This document shows, one piece after another, positions 36,760-45,016 of a stretch of 56,391 nucleotides of DNA (positions are counted from its first letter, which is position 1; the number at the start of each line of letters is the position of its first letter). The DNA lies in NCBI GenBank assembly GCA_944388105.1, contig CALXHN010000004.1:1-56391 (forward strand), in the 5' to 3' direction. The position numbers and the translations under genes are program-made. The notes beneath the pieces were generated by a model. That model worked only from the letters and a program-made list of their open reading frames with translations, did not search any database and was not told the origin of the DNA. Origin of the DNA: an uncultured Gemmiger sp. GTDB lineage: Bacteria > Bacillota > Clostridia > Oscillospirales > Ruminococcaceae.

Positions 36760-38166
36760 ATGCTGTTTCACAACCACACCGATTCCCGCGGGACCGGACA
36801 GGTGGATTTTTCCAAGGGGGACGTGCGGCAAAACGTGCTGGCCGTGGCGGCGCCCATGCTGGTGGCCCAGGTGCTGAACCTTCTGTACAACATTGTGGAC
36901 CGCATCTACATCGGCAAGCTGCCCGGGGAGGGCACCCTGGCCCTGGCGGGGCTGGGGCTGTGCTTTCCGGTCATCACCCTGGTCACCGCCTTTGCCAACC
37001 TCTTCGGGGTGGGCGGGTCGCCTTTGTGCTCCATCGCCCGGGGGGAAGGAGACCAGGACCGGGCCCGGAAGATCATGTCCAACGCCTACTTCATGCTGGT
37101 GGTCTGCGGGCTGGGGCTGACCGTGCTGGGCATCCTCTTCCACAAGCCCATCCTGTATCTGCTGGGGGCCAGCGACGCCACCTACCCCTATGCGGCCTCC
37201 TACCTGGTCATCTACCTGCTGGGCACCGTCTTTGTGATGACTTCCCTGGGGCTCAACCCTTACATCAACTGCCAGGGCTTTGCCAGAACCGGCATGCTCA
37301 CCGTGCTGCTGGGGGCGGCGGTGAACATCGCCCTGGACCCCGTTTTGATCTTCGCCTGCGGGCTGGGGGTGCAGGGGGCGGCCATCGCCACCATCCTTTC
37401 CCAGGGGCTTTCGGCTCTGTGGGTGCTGCGGTTCCTCACCGGCCCCAAGACCGAGCTGAAACTGCAGTTCCGGGGCTTTACCCCCGACTGGGGATGCATC
37501 CGCCGCATTGCGGTGCTGGGCACTTCCAGCTTTGTCATGTCCTTCACCGACAGTCTGGTGCAGGTGGTCTGCAACGCCACCCTGCGCACCTTCGGGGGCG
37601 ACCTGTACATCAGCGTCATGACGGTCATCAACTCGGTGCGGCAGATCGCCCAGACCCCGGTCATGGCCCTGTCCGACGGCGCTTCCCCCATCATCAGCTA
37701 CAACTACGGCGCCCGCAGCGTGCCCCGGGTGCGCAAAGCCATCCGGTTCATGACCCAGCTGGGCTTCGCCTACACCCTGCTCATCTGGGGGTGCATCAGC
37801 CTGTTTCCCTCCCTCTTCATCATGATCTTCAACCACGACCCCGACCTGCTGGCCGCCGCCGTGCCCTCCTTGCACATCTACTTCTTCGGGTTCGTCATGA
37901 TGGCCTTCCAGTTCTCCGGCCAGAGCGTCTTCAAATCGCTGAACAAGGCCAGGATGGCCGTCTTTTTCTCCCTGCTGCGCAAGGCCATCATCGTGGTGCC
38001 CCTGACCCTGCTCCTGCCCCATCTGGCGGGGCTGGGGGTCAACGGGGTCTTTCTGGCCGAGCCCATCTCCAACGTCATCGGCGGGCTGGCCTGCTACCTG
38101 ACCATGCGCCGCACCGTCATGCCCGAACTGTCCGCCATGGAGGCGGCACAGGCGGCCAAAACCTGA
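36760..38166 (+). CDS. MATE-family efflux transporter
   Basis: A 468-aa protein with twelve predicted helices in two related halves (LNLLYNIVDRIYIG in the first; a second-half SFTDSLVQVVCNATL). Full family length. Likely a Na+ or H+ antiporter exporting drugs or metabolites. It has its own promoter and terminators on both sides. It faces a degraded second MATE gene on the opposite strand, which is clearly a different paralogue rather than a duplicate. Confidence 0.94.
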   Translation: MLFHNHTDSRGTGQVDFSKGDVRQNVLAVAAPMLVAQVLNLLYNIVDRIYIGKLPGEGTLALAGLGLCFPVITLVTAFANLFGVGGSPLCSIARGEGDQDRARKIMSNAYFMLVVCGLGLTVLGILFHKPILYLLGASDATYPYAASYLVIYLLGTVFVMTSLGLNPYINCQGFARTGMLTVLLGAAVNIALDPVLIFACGLGVQGAAIATILSQGLSALWVLRFLTGPKTELKLQFRGFTPDWGCIRRIAVLGTSSFVMSFTDSLVQVVCNATLRTFGGDLYISVMTVINSVRQIAQTPVMALSDGASPIISYNYGARSVPRVRKAIRFMTQLGFAYTLLIWGCISLFPSLFIMIFNHDPDLLAAAVPSLHIYFFGFVMMAFQFSGQSVFKSLNKARMAVFFSLLRKAIIVVPLTLLLPHLAGLGVNGVFLAEPISNVIGGLACYLTMRRTVMPELSAMEAAQAAKT

Positions 38167-38191
38167 TGCTATATACGCTATATACAAAAAA

Positions 38192-38225
38192 CACCCCGGA
38201 CCTGATGGGTCCGGGGCATTTTTTA
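38192..38225. terminator. Terminator between convergent MATE genes
   Basis: CCCCGGACC/GGTCCGGGG with TTTTTT on the plus strand; overlaps the stop of the broken MATE gene. Confidence 0.85.
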
Positions 38226-39115
38226 TGCGGGGCGTTTTGCGTACATCCGGCGCTGTTCCTGTAAGACCAGCACCAGGGAGAGGACGGTGGCCTGACGGAA
38301 GGTCTGCATGACCCGCTTGTAGTTGCCGCAGCCGTAGTTGTTGCCCAGGATGGGCTGGATGCCCTGGCTGATGCCGCTGGCGGGCATGATGACGAAGGTC
38401 ATGATGCTGGAAATGACCGCATACACACTGATGGCGATGTCCCCGCCGTAGCGGCCCAGCTGGCTGTTGTACACCAGGCTGATGAAGCCCATGGCCATCT
38501 GGGCCACCCAGAAGGCGAACCCGCAGGAGAGGATGTTGCCGCTCAGCCGCTTCTGGAGGCGGAAGATGTCCGGGGAGACTTTGACCAGGGTATGGCCCCC
38601 AGCACCAGAAAGGTCCCGAAGGCGGCGGAGAGGCACTGGCCGATGACGGTGGCCAGGGCGGCCCCCGCCACCCCCCAGTGAAAGAGGATGATGAAGACCG
38701 CGTCCAGCACAATATTGGTCAGCGCCCCGATGCCGGTGACGCCGAAGAGCCGGAGCAGCGGGTCGGTGAAGAGGAGCAGAAAGGCGGACAGGAGCAGTTC
38801 AAAGGCACAGACCAGCACAAAGGCGTTGCCGAAGGCCCGGTTCATCCGCCTGGTCTCTCCCTGGCCGGAAAAAAGGCTGAAACAGGTGGAGCCGCCGGCG
38901 CTGCACATGAGCCCGAAGGCCATCATCATGTAGGACAGGGGAAAACACACCGACAGCCCCGCCAGGGCAGAGGTGCCCACCCAGTTGCCCACAAAGATCC
39001 GGTCCACAATGTTGTAGACGGCGGTGATGAGCAGGGAGATGGCCGCAGGGATGGAAAAGCGCAGGATCATGGGGAACAGCGGCCCGTTCCGGTAATCCAC
39101 CTGGGTAGTTTGCAT
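38223..39115 (-). pseudogene. Degraded MATE transporter gene
   Basis: The N-terminal part (from 39115) is a normal MATE start (SIPAAISLLITAVYNIVDRIFVGNWVG). It then jumps from the end of helix 4 (LFGVTGIGAL) straight to the helix 6 region (TNIVLDAVFIILF), lacking about 40-50 residues. Near 38590 the frame shifts: the matching continuation (VSPDIFRLQKRLSGNIL) is in another frame. The second-half sequence stops after GNNYGCGNYKRVMQTFRQ and a short unrelated-looking tail, so roughly another 100 residues are missing. The total, 893 bases, is about two thirds of a normal gene. At least one frameshift and two internal deletions make it non-functional, although the MarR operator before it is intact. 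Confidence 0.85.
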
Positions 39116-39129
39116 GGGTGCCTCCTGAG

Positions 39130-39152
39130 TATATTAGTTTCCTAAGTATATA
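39130..39152 (-). promoter_or_regulatory. MarR operator before the degraded MATE gene
   Basis: TTAGTTTCCTAA at 39134-39145 inside a TATA-rich promoter is nearly the same as the site at 39645-39658 before the marR gene, pointing to shared control. Confidence 0.6.
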
Positions 39153-39204
39153 GACCGGGAAAAGGCCGCCGGCGGGCGTTGTGCCCCACCGGCAGCCCTT
39201 GGGT

Positions 39205-39627
39205 TCAGGGAATGTTTTTGAGCATCTGTTCCATGACCCGCAGAAAGGTCTCCAGGTCGTCGGGGTCGATGCCTTTGGTCAGTTGGGCTTCCAGGGTGCG
39301 GATGTCCTCCATGACCGCGGCCTTGTAGGCCAGCCCCTTGGAGCAGACCACGATGCGCTTGCGGCGGGCGTCCCCGGGCAGGGATTCCCGCCGGATGAGC
39401 CCGTCCTGCTCCATCTTCTGCAGCAGCTGGGTGGCGGAGGAGGGACGCAGGGAGTATTCCTCCTCCACGTCCTTCTGGAACACGTCCCCTTTCTGGGCCA
39501 GCAGAAAGTGGAGCACCTTGCCCTGGGCACCGCTCATCTGCCCTTTGGTGGAAAAGGATTCCATCTGGCGGCGCAGCTTGTTGGACAGCTTGCTCACATA
39601 CCGCGCGGCGTGCCGGTCGTGTTCCAT
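39205..39627 (-). CDS. MarR-family regulator (of the MATE gene)
   Basis: A 140-aa winged-helix protein: DVEEEYSLRPSSATQLLQKMEQDGLI is the recognition helix region and SLPGDARRKRIVV the wing. It precedes the degraded MATE gene in the same direction by 89 bases, and both have a TTAG-N4-CTAA type palindrome, so it likely represses itself and the transporter. The gene itself is intact. Confidence 0.93.
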   Translation of the reverse strand: MEHDRHAARYVSKLSNKLRRQMESFSTKGQMSGAQGKVLHFLLAQKGDVFQKDVEEEYSLRPSSATQLLQKMEQDGLIRRESLPGDARRKRIVVCSKGLAYKAAVMEDIRTLEAQLTKGIDPDDLETFLRVMEQMLKNIP

Positions 39628-39644
39628 GGCGCTCCCTCCCGATA

Positions 39645-39658
39645 CTTAGTTACCTAAG
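39645..39658 (-). promoter_or_regulatory. MarR operator (autoregulatory)
   Basis: Palindrome CTTAGTTACCTAAG, 18 bases upstream of the marR start. See the related site at 39134. Confidence 0.65.
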
Positions 39659-39691
39659 AATAGGCCATTTTCCCCCGCCTGTCAAGGGGGG

Positions 39692-40729
39692 TCAGGTGTT
39701 TTGGATGGCCACCTTGATGACCTTGTCCCGCCGGTGCTCAAAGAGATCATAGGCTTTGTCGATCTCCTGCAGGGGGAAGGTGTGGGTGATGAGGGGGGTG
39801 GTGTCGATTTTGCCCGCGGCGATGAGGTCCAGGGTCTCCTGACAATGGCAGCCGTCCACCCCGCCGGTCTTGAAGATCAGGTTCTTGCCGTACATGTCCG
39901 GCAAAGGCAGGGTCTGGGGGCGGTCGTACATGGCCACGATGGTGACCACCGCGTTGGGGCGGGCACACGCCCAGGCCAGACGGAAGGTGTCCTCGGTGCC
40001 CGCCACTTCCAGCACCGCGTCGGCGCCGCCGTGGTCACTGTTGGCCCGCACAAATTCCGGCAGCCCCTCCGGCGGCACGGCCAGCACCTGGGGGTAATGG
40101 GTGCGCACAAAGGCCAGCCGGTCGGGGTCCTTCTCACAGACGATGATCCGGCCGGGTTCTTTCAGCTGCACGCACTGCAGGGTGCACAGGCCGGTGGGGC
40201 CGGCGCCTAAAATCAGCACCGTGTCCCCCTTATGAATTTCCCCGATGTCCGCCGCCCAGTAGCCGGTGGCCAGCAGATCCCCCACAAAGAGGGCCTGGGC
40301 GTCGGTGACCGCATCCGGAATCCGGGTCAGGCCGGTGTCGGCGTGGGGCACCCGCACATACTCCGCCTGCCCGCCGTCGATGCGGCAGCCCAGGGCCCAG
40401 CCCCCGTCCGGGTCGGTGCAGTTGTTCACCCAGCCGTGGCGGCAGAAGAAACAGTCCCCGCAGTAGGTCTCCACATTCACCGCCACCCGGTCCCCGGGGC
40501 GGACATTGGCAACGGCGGGACCGGTTTCCTCCACCACCCCCACCAGCTCGTGGCCCACCGTGATCCCCGGCACCGCCCGGGGCACCGCCCCGTGCTTGAT
40601 GTGCAGGTCACTGGTGCAGATGCTGGACAGCGTCACCCGGACGATGGCATCCTTGGGCCCCTGCAGGGTGGGGCGGGGCTTGTCCCGCAGTTCAAAATGC
40701 CCTTGTTCCACATAGGTATAGGCCAGCAT
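39692..40729 (-). CDS. Zinc-dependent medium-chain alcohol dehydrogenase
   Basis: A 345-aa MDR-family dehydrogenase. Catalytic zinc ligands C38 and H60-E61 (GHELVG), structural zinc cysteines C90, C93, C96 and C104, and the Rossmann loop GAGPTG are visible. Closest in style to threonine/sorbitol/alcohol dehydrogenases that oxidise secondary alcohols with NAD(P). ATG at 40729 is preceded by GGAGAGG; a longer frame to 40837 has no ribosome site. It stands alone with its own promoter region and is divergent from a MarR-ABC operon. Confidence 0.92.
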   Translation of the reverse strand: MLAYTYVEQGHFELRDKPRPTLQGPKDAIVRVTLSSICTSDLHIKHGAVPRAVPGITVGHELVGVVEETGPAVANVRPGDRVAVNVETYCGDCFFCRHGWVNNCTDPDGGWALGCRIDGGQAEYVRVPHADTGLTRIPDAVTDAQALFVGDLLATGYWAADIGEIHKGDTVLILGAGPTGLCTLQCVQLKEPGRIIVCEKDPDRLAFVRTHYPQVLAVPPEGLPEFVRANSDHGGADAVLEVAGTEDTFRLAWACARPNAVVTIVAMYDRPQTLPLPDMYGKNLIFKTGGVDGCHCQETLDLIAAGKIDTTPLITHTFPLQEIDKAYDLFEHRRDKVIKVAIQNT

Positions 40730-40831
40730 GGTATCCTCTCCTTCCGGAAAACAGCGTTTTTCTTTGAGTGTACCACGGCGGACCGGCGGGGGCAATGCCC
40801 AAAAATGACCGCCGTTTTTTGTGAAAATTGT

Positions 40832-40915
40832 AAACAAATTTCAAACAAACGGGCCCCGCCCTTGCAGGCGGGCCGGGGCCGGACTATAATACAACACGCG
40901 TTAATAGTTAACTAT
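40832..40915 (+). promoter_or_regulatory. Promoter, AAACAAA repeats and MarR operator of the ABC exporter operon
   Basis: AAACAAATTTC (40832) and AAACAAACGGG (40843) are 11-base direct repeats like those of the two-component promoters. TTGCAG (40862-40867), 17-base spacer and TATAAT (40885-40890) form a strong sigma-A promoter, and ATAGTTAACTAT (40904-40915) is a perfect palindrome at the transcript start, a typical MarR operator. Confidence 0.75.
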
Positions 40916-40939
40916 AGATAAATAAAAAGGAGGATGTCC

Positions 40940-41425
40940 ATGGATTCCACCGAAACCACCATGGCCCGGGAGCTGTTCCACCAGATCATGCAGACCAAGC
41001 GCAGCCTGCACGCAGGCATGACCGACATCCTGGCCGACGCTCCCCGCTGCCACTTTGACATGCTGCACCGGCTGTACAGCGCCATCCAGCACAGCGGGCG
41101 GGAGGGAGCGGTGCCGGTGTCCGAGCTGAACTGCCGGATGTACGATTCCCCCCAGGCGGTGTCCCGGGCGCTGCGCATCCTGGAACAGGACGGCCTGATC
41201 CGCCGGGAACCAGACCCCGATGACCGCCGCAAGACCACCGTCCGCCTGACCCAGGCGGGGCTGCAGGCCCACGAGCGCTGTGAGCGGGCGGTGACCGACT
41301 ACGCCTACGCCATTGCACGGCGGATGGACCCGGAGACCCTGCGCAGCTTCACCCGCAACTGGGCCCGGTTCCAGGAGGCCGTGCAGGCGGAAAACGAGGC
41401 CCGTCGGGCCCAACGAAAGGAGTAA
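40940..41425 (+). CDS. MarR-family regulator of the ABC exporter
   Basis: A 161-aa winged-helix regulator (SELNCRMYDSPQAVSRALRILEQDGLI recognition helix; DPDDRRKTTVRLT wing). The ATG at 40940 is six bases from AAAAGGAGG; an ATG at 40934 touches it and is less likely. MarR followed by two ABC exporter genes is a common Firmicutes drug-efflux arrangement; here only a fused remnant of the exporters follows. It presumably represses its own operon at the palindrome 40904-40915. Confidence 0.93.
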   Translation: MDSTETTMARELFHQIMQTKRSLHAGMTDILADAPRCHFDMLHRLYSAIQHSGREGAVPVSELNCRMYDSPQAVSRALRILEQDGLIRREPDPDDRRKTTVRLTQAGLQAHERCERAVTDYAYAIARRMDPETLRSFTRNWARFQEAVQAENEARRAQRKE

Positions 41426-41428
41426 CCT

Positions 41429-42706
41429 ATACAAAAGATCTTTCGGCTGCTGGCCAGCCGCTGGAAAACCTGCCTGGTCATCTTTGCCCTGTTGCTGCTG
41501 CAGGCCTGGTGCGATCTGAGCCTGCCCGGGTACACATCGGACATTGTGGACGTGGGCATCCAGATGGGCGGCATCGAGAGCACCGTGCCCCACACGGTGC
41601 GGGCCGACACCCTGCAGGCCCTGGAATGGCTCATGCCCCAGGAGGACGCCGCACAGGCGGAGGCGGCCTTCTCCCCCGCTGACGAAAACGGCCTGCGCAC
41701 CCTGACCGCCGGGGCGGACCGGGCGGCGCTGGAGGAGCTCTTCTCCACCCCGGACATGGTGCTCTACGCCATGGCCGCGGGCCAGGGCCAGGAGCCGGCC
41801 CCCGGCCTGGACGGGGCGGTGCAGACGGTCAATGCCCTGCCCGCCCAGCTGCAGGCCGCAGCGGCCCAGCTCCGGCAGGCCGCCGCGGCGGAGCGGGTGT
41901 TTGAGTTCCTGGCCGAGCCGGAGGAGGACCAGCACGCCGCCGGCACCCCCGCCGACCCCACCCTCATCAACGGGCAGGTCACCTTTGACCATGTGCGCTT
42001 CGGCTACACCCCCGACAAGACCATCATCCGGGATTTCTCCTGCACGGTGCAGCCCGGGCAGAAGGTGGCCATCGTGGGCCCCACCGGCGCGGGCAAGACC
42101 ACCATCGTCAAGCTGCTCATGCGGTTCTATGACGTGGATGCCGGCCGCATCCTTCTGAACGGCCACGATGCGCGGGAATTCGACCGTTCCCCCATGCGGG
42201 AGGGCTTCGGCATGGTGCTGCAGGACACCTGGCTGTTCCAGGGCACCATCATGGAGAACATCCGCTACGGCCGTCTGGACGCCACCGATGAGGAGGTCAT
42301 CGCCGCGGCCAGAGCCGCCAAGGCGGACCATTTCATCCGCACCCTGCCGGGTGGGTACAACATGGTCATCAACGAGGAAGCCAGCAACGTGAGCCAGGGC
42401 CAGAAGCAGCTGCTGACCATCGCCCGGGCCATCCTGGCGGACAACCGCATCCTCATCCTGGACGAAGCCACCAGCTCGGTGGATACCCGCACCGAGGAGC
42501 AGATCCAGACCGCCATGGACAATCTCATGCGCGGGCGCACCAGCTTCGTCATCGCCCACCGCCTGTCCACCATCAAGGACAGCGACCTGATCCTGGTCAT
42601 GCGGGACGGCGACATTGTGGAGCAGGGCACCCACGACCAGCTGCTGGAGGCGGGCGGCTTCTACGCCGACCTGTACAATAGTCAGTTCGAGGACGTGAGC
42701 GTGTAA
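41429..42706 (+). pseudogene. ABC exporter remnant: N-terminus of one gene fused to the ATPase of its partner
   Basis: The coding frame begins four bases after the marR stop at an ATA codon where an ATG is expected (AAAGGAG then six bases). The first 145 residues are the start of an ABC exporter subunit (one transmembrane helix, then LSLPGYTSDIVDVGIQMGGIE and its outer domain). After QLRQ the sequence passes directly to AAAAERVFEFL and a complete ATPase domain (Walker A GPTGAGKTT, signature VSQGQ, Walker B ILILDEATS, H-loop AHRLS) whose ending LYNSQFE is characteristic of the second subunit of such pairs. Most transmembrane helices and the end of gene one are missing. GCAGGCCGC-x-GCGG occurs near 41850 and 41877, so a short-homology deletion is plausible. 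It cannot form a pore. Confidence 0.8.
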
Positions 42707-42723
42707 CGCCCCCTTCTCACCGC

Positions 42724-42760
42724 AAAAACCCCCGTCTGCTTGGGCAGACGGGGGTTTTCT
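42724..42760. terminator. Bidirectional terminator
   Basis: AAAACCCCCGTCTGC pairs with GCAGACGGGGGTTTT; T-runs on both strands, between the convergent ABC remnant and CMD gene. Confidence 0.9.
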
Positions 42761-42773
42761 TGCTTTTTCGCGG

Positions 42774-43457
42774 TCAGGTCCGGGCGTTGCGGATGCAGGT
42801 CAGGGCGTTGAGGCTGCGGGGGTAGCCGATGTAGGGCAGGCAGTTCAGCACCACCCTGGTGAGGAATTCTTCGTCGTTGCCCAGGTTCATGTTGCCTTTG
42901 GCGTGGGCGGTGAGCTGGGGTTCGCAGCCGCCCTGGGCGGCCAGGAAGCAGAAGGTGATGAGCTCCCGCTGGCGCAGGTCCAGCCCGGTGCGGGTGTAGT
43001 AGTCCCCGAAGCAGTTGGCCCCCAGCCACCGGTTGATGGTGCCCTGGCGCCATGCATCCCGCATCCCGTCCCCGAAGATGGTCACCTGGGCATCCACCCC
43101 CTTTTCCAGCCGGGTTTCGGGGGTGGTGGTGGACTGGGACGGCAGGGGCAGGGCCACGCCCCGGGCGGTGAGCACCTGATTCACGGCGTCCACAAAGGGC
43201 AGCACCCGGCCAAGACCCAGGTAGTCCACCCCCTGGTAGACCAGTTCCTTGGCCATGACCGGGGTCAGTCCGGCATCCAGGGCTTCGGGCAGGACCAGTT
43301 TGAACAGCTCCACCCCCTGGCAGCCCACCAGAGTGGCCAGCACGGCCAGGCTCCGGGTGACGGGGTCCAGGGTGCAGTCCGGGTCCCCGGGCACCTCATG
43401 GCGGGCAAAGGCTTCGGCCAGGGCGGCAAATTCCGGGTCGGTACGGCGGTAGTCCAT
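42774..43457 (-). CDS. Carboxymuconolactone decarboxylase-family protein
   Basis: A 227-aa protein with two tandem CMD-like helical units: LAVLATLVGCQGVELFKLVL ... and RELITFCFLAAQGGCEPQLTAHAKGNMNLG. Each half has the CMD alpha-helical hairpin; the second has one cysteine and a histidine (C-x5-H) rather than the C-x2-C-x3-H redox site of AhpD, so peroxidase activity is doubtful. Probably a small-molecule or redox-linked enzyme of unknown substrate. Start at ATG 43457 (AAGGAAAG upstream); a GTG at 43466 is too close to that site. Confidence 0.85.
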   Translation of the reverse strand: MDYRRTDPEFAALAEAFARHEVPGDPDCTLDPVTRSLAVLATLVGCQGVELFKLVLPEALDAGLTPVMAKELVYQGVDYLGLGRVLPFVDAVNQVLTARGVALPLPSQSTTTPETRLEKGVDAQVTIFGDGMRDAWRQGTINRWLGANCFGDYYTRTGLDLRQRELITFCFLAAQGGCEPQLTAHAKGNMNLGNDEEFLTRVVLNCLPYIGYPRSLNALTCIRNART

Positions 43458-43564
43458 ACAAAACACTTCTTTCCTTGAGGATTACCTGTATTGTACCGCC
43501 GCCGGAGCGGAAATGTCCACTGCCTGGTTGGTATGGACGCCATGCCCCCCGGGCATGGCAGATG

Positions 43565-43905
43565 CTACAGGACCGCCTCCTGGAAATACATGCTGTATTC
43601 TTCCGAAAAGATCTTGCCCCCCAGACGGCGCACGCCGCCGTACAGGTGGTGGGTGAGCAGCGGCTCGATGGCGCTTTCGTCCTTGGCGTCGATGATCTCC
43701 ATCATGCGGGTGTGGTCCTTGATCACATCCGGCACGTTTTTGGCCCCCACCATATCCAGGCGGATGAACCGGGAGTAGTCCGCCTGGGGGTCGGTGAGCT
43801 GCTGCCACAGGAACATCTTGTCGGTGGCGCGGAACCACAGTTCGTGCATGTCCAGGTCCTTTTTCAGGAAATCGTTCAGGTCAAAGGCCTCCGGGTCGTC
43901 CAGCT
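43565..43905 (-). pseudogene. GntR-family regulator remnant (FCD domain only)
   Basis: The minus strand encodes about 113 residues of a GntR-type FCD ligand domain (KKDLDMHELWFRATDKMF with metal Asp/His, and later KDESAIEPLLTHH) with a normal stop at 43565. The N-terminal winged helix is absent: at about 43905 the sequence changes abruptly into a TRAP binding protein gene on the other strand. Upstream frame beyond this point is antisense of that gene. It once presumably controlled the adjacent TRAP operon divergently. Confidence 0.8.
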
Positions 43906-44915
43906 CCGCCACCGGCGATGCGGGTGACACGGCTGACACCGCCGCCACCGCCGAGACCACCGGCGAAGACCCCTACGCCGACCTGGGCAACTTCACCATG
44001 GTGGTGGGCCACGCCCAGCCCGAAGGCAACCCCCGCTACACTTCCATGGAGAAGTTTGCGGAAGATGTGGCTGCCGCCACCAACGGCCATGTGACCGTGC
44101 AGGTGTACGGCAACGGCCAGCTGGGCACCGAGAAGGAGATGCTGGAACAGGTCGTGGCAGGCACCATCCAGGGCATGCGCGGCGGCCAGTTCGACTTCAG
44201 CCCCCGCCTGCTGATGTTCACCCTGCCCTTCCTGACCCAGACCCGCGCCCAGATCACCGCCCTGCTGACCAGCGACCTGGCCAAGAGCGTGTGTGAGGAA
44301 GCAGAAGCCGAGACCGGCACCGTCATCATCAATCTGTGTGACGCCGGCGGCTACCGCCAGTTCTCCAACTCCAAGCATCCCATCACCAAGCCCGAGGATC
44401 TGCAGGGCCTGAAGATGCGCACCAACGGCATGAAGACCATCGACCTGACCTTCCAGACCCTGGGCGCTACCACCACCACCATCGCCTACTCCGACCTGTA
44501 CATGGGCCTGAAGACCGGCGTGGCCGACGGCCAGGAAAACCCCTGGGTCAACGTGCAGGGCATGAAATTCTATGAAGTGCAGCAGTACTTCACCGAAGTG
44601 AACTACCAGTTCCATCCCGATCCGTTCTATGTCAACGCCACCTGGTGGAACAGCCTGCCCGAAGAGTTCCAGACCATCCTCACCGACTGCGCCACCGACA
44701 TGGGCACCTACAACGACCAGCTCATCGACGAGACCTCCCAGGCCGCCCGTGACGAGATCGAGGCCTCCGGCGCCGAGATCTACGTGCCCACCGCGGAAGA
44801 GCTGGAAGCCTTCAAGGAAGCTGTCCAGCCTGTGTACGACCAGTGCGTGGCCGAGGGCATCTGCACCGAGGAAGAAATCGCCGAAATGCAGGAGATCGTG
44901 GCCAACGCCGGCTGA
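43906..44915 (+). pseudogene. TRAP transporter substrate-binding protein (DctP-like), 5' truncated
   Basis: From about 43906 the plus strand encodes the low-complexity Thr/Ala/Asp linker and a full DctP-family binding domain (NGQLGTEKEMLEQVVAGTIQG, then LGATTTTIAYSDLYMGLKTGVADGQENPW), ending normally at 44915. The promoter, ribosome site, start codon and lipoprotein signal peptide are missing; the open frame upstream is antisense of the GntR FCD domain. Without a signal peptide it could not bind substrate outside the cell. The rest of the domain looks intact, so the damage is a single 5' deletion. Substrate is probably a carboxylate or sugar acid. Confidence 0.82.
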
Positions 44916-44945
44916 GTGCACCCTTACCCACATCATGAGCCAAAC

Positions 44946-44986
44946 CGCGGGCGGTCCGGCAGGTACGCGGACCGCCCGCCTTTTTT
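44946..44986 (+). terminator. Intra-operon terminator between binding protein and permease genes
   Basis: GCGGGCGGTCCG pairs with CGGACCGCCCGC followed by CTTTTTT. Such partial terminators set high binding protein to permease ratios in TRAP and ABC operons. Confidence 0.85.
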
Positions 44987-45016
44987 AACAAAAAACCAGG
45001 AAAGGGGCTGATCACC

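Noticed and set aside
38223..39115. Two separate functional small membrane proteins
   Set aside because: Both frames match consecutive parts of one MATE transporter with missing pieces; neither makes a complete fold.
43794..43905. N-terminal extension of the TRAP binding protein
   Set aside because: This part is antisense of the GntR FCD domain and has no signal peptide, so it is not a genuine start.
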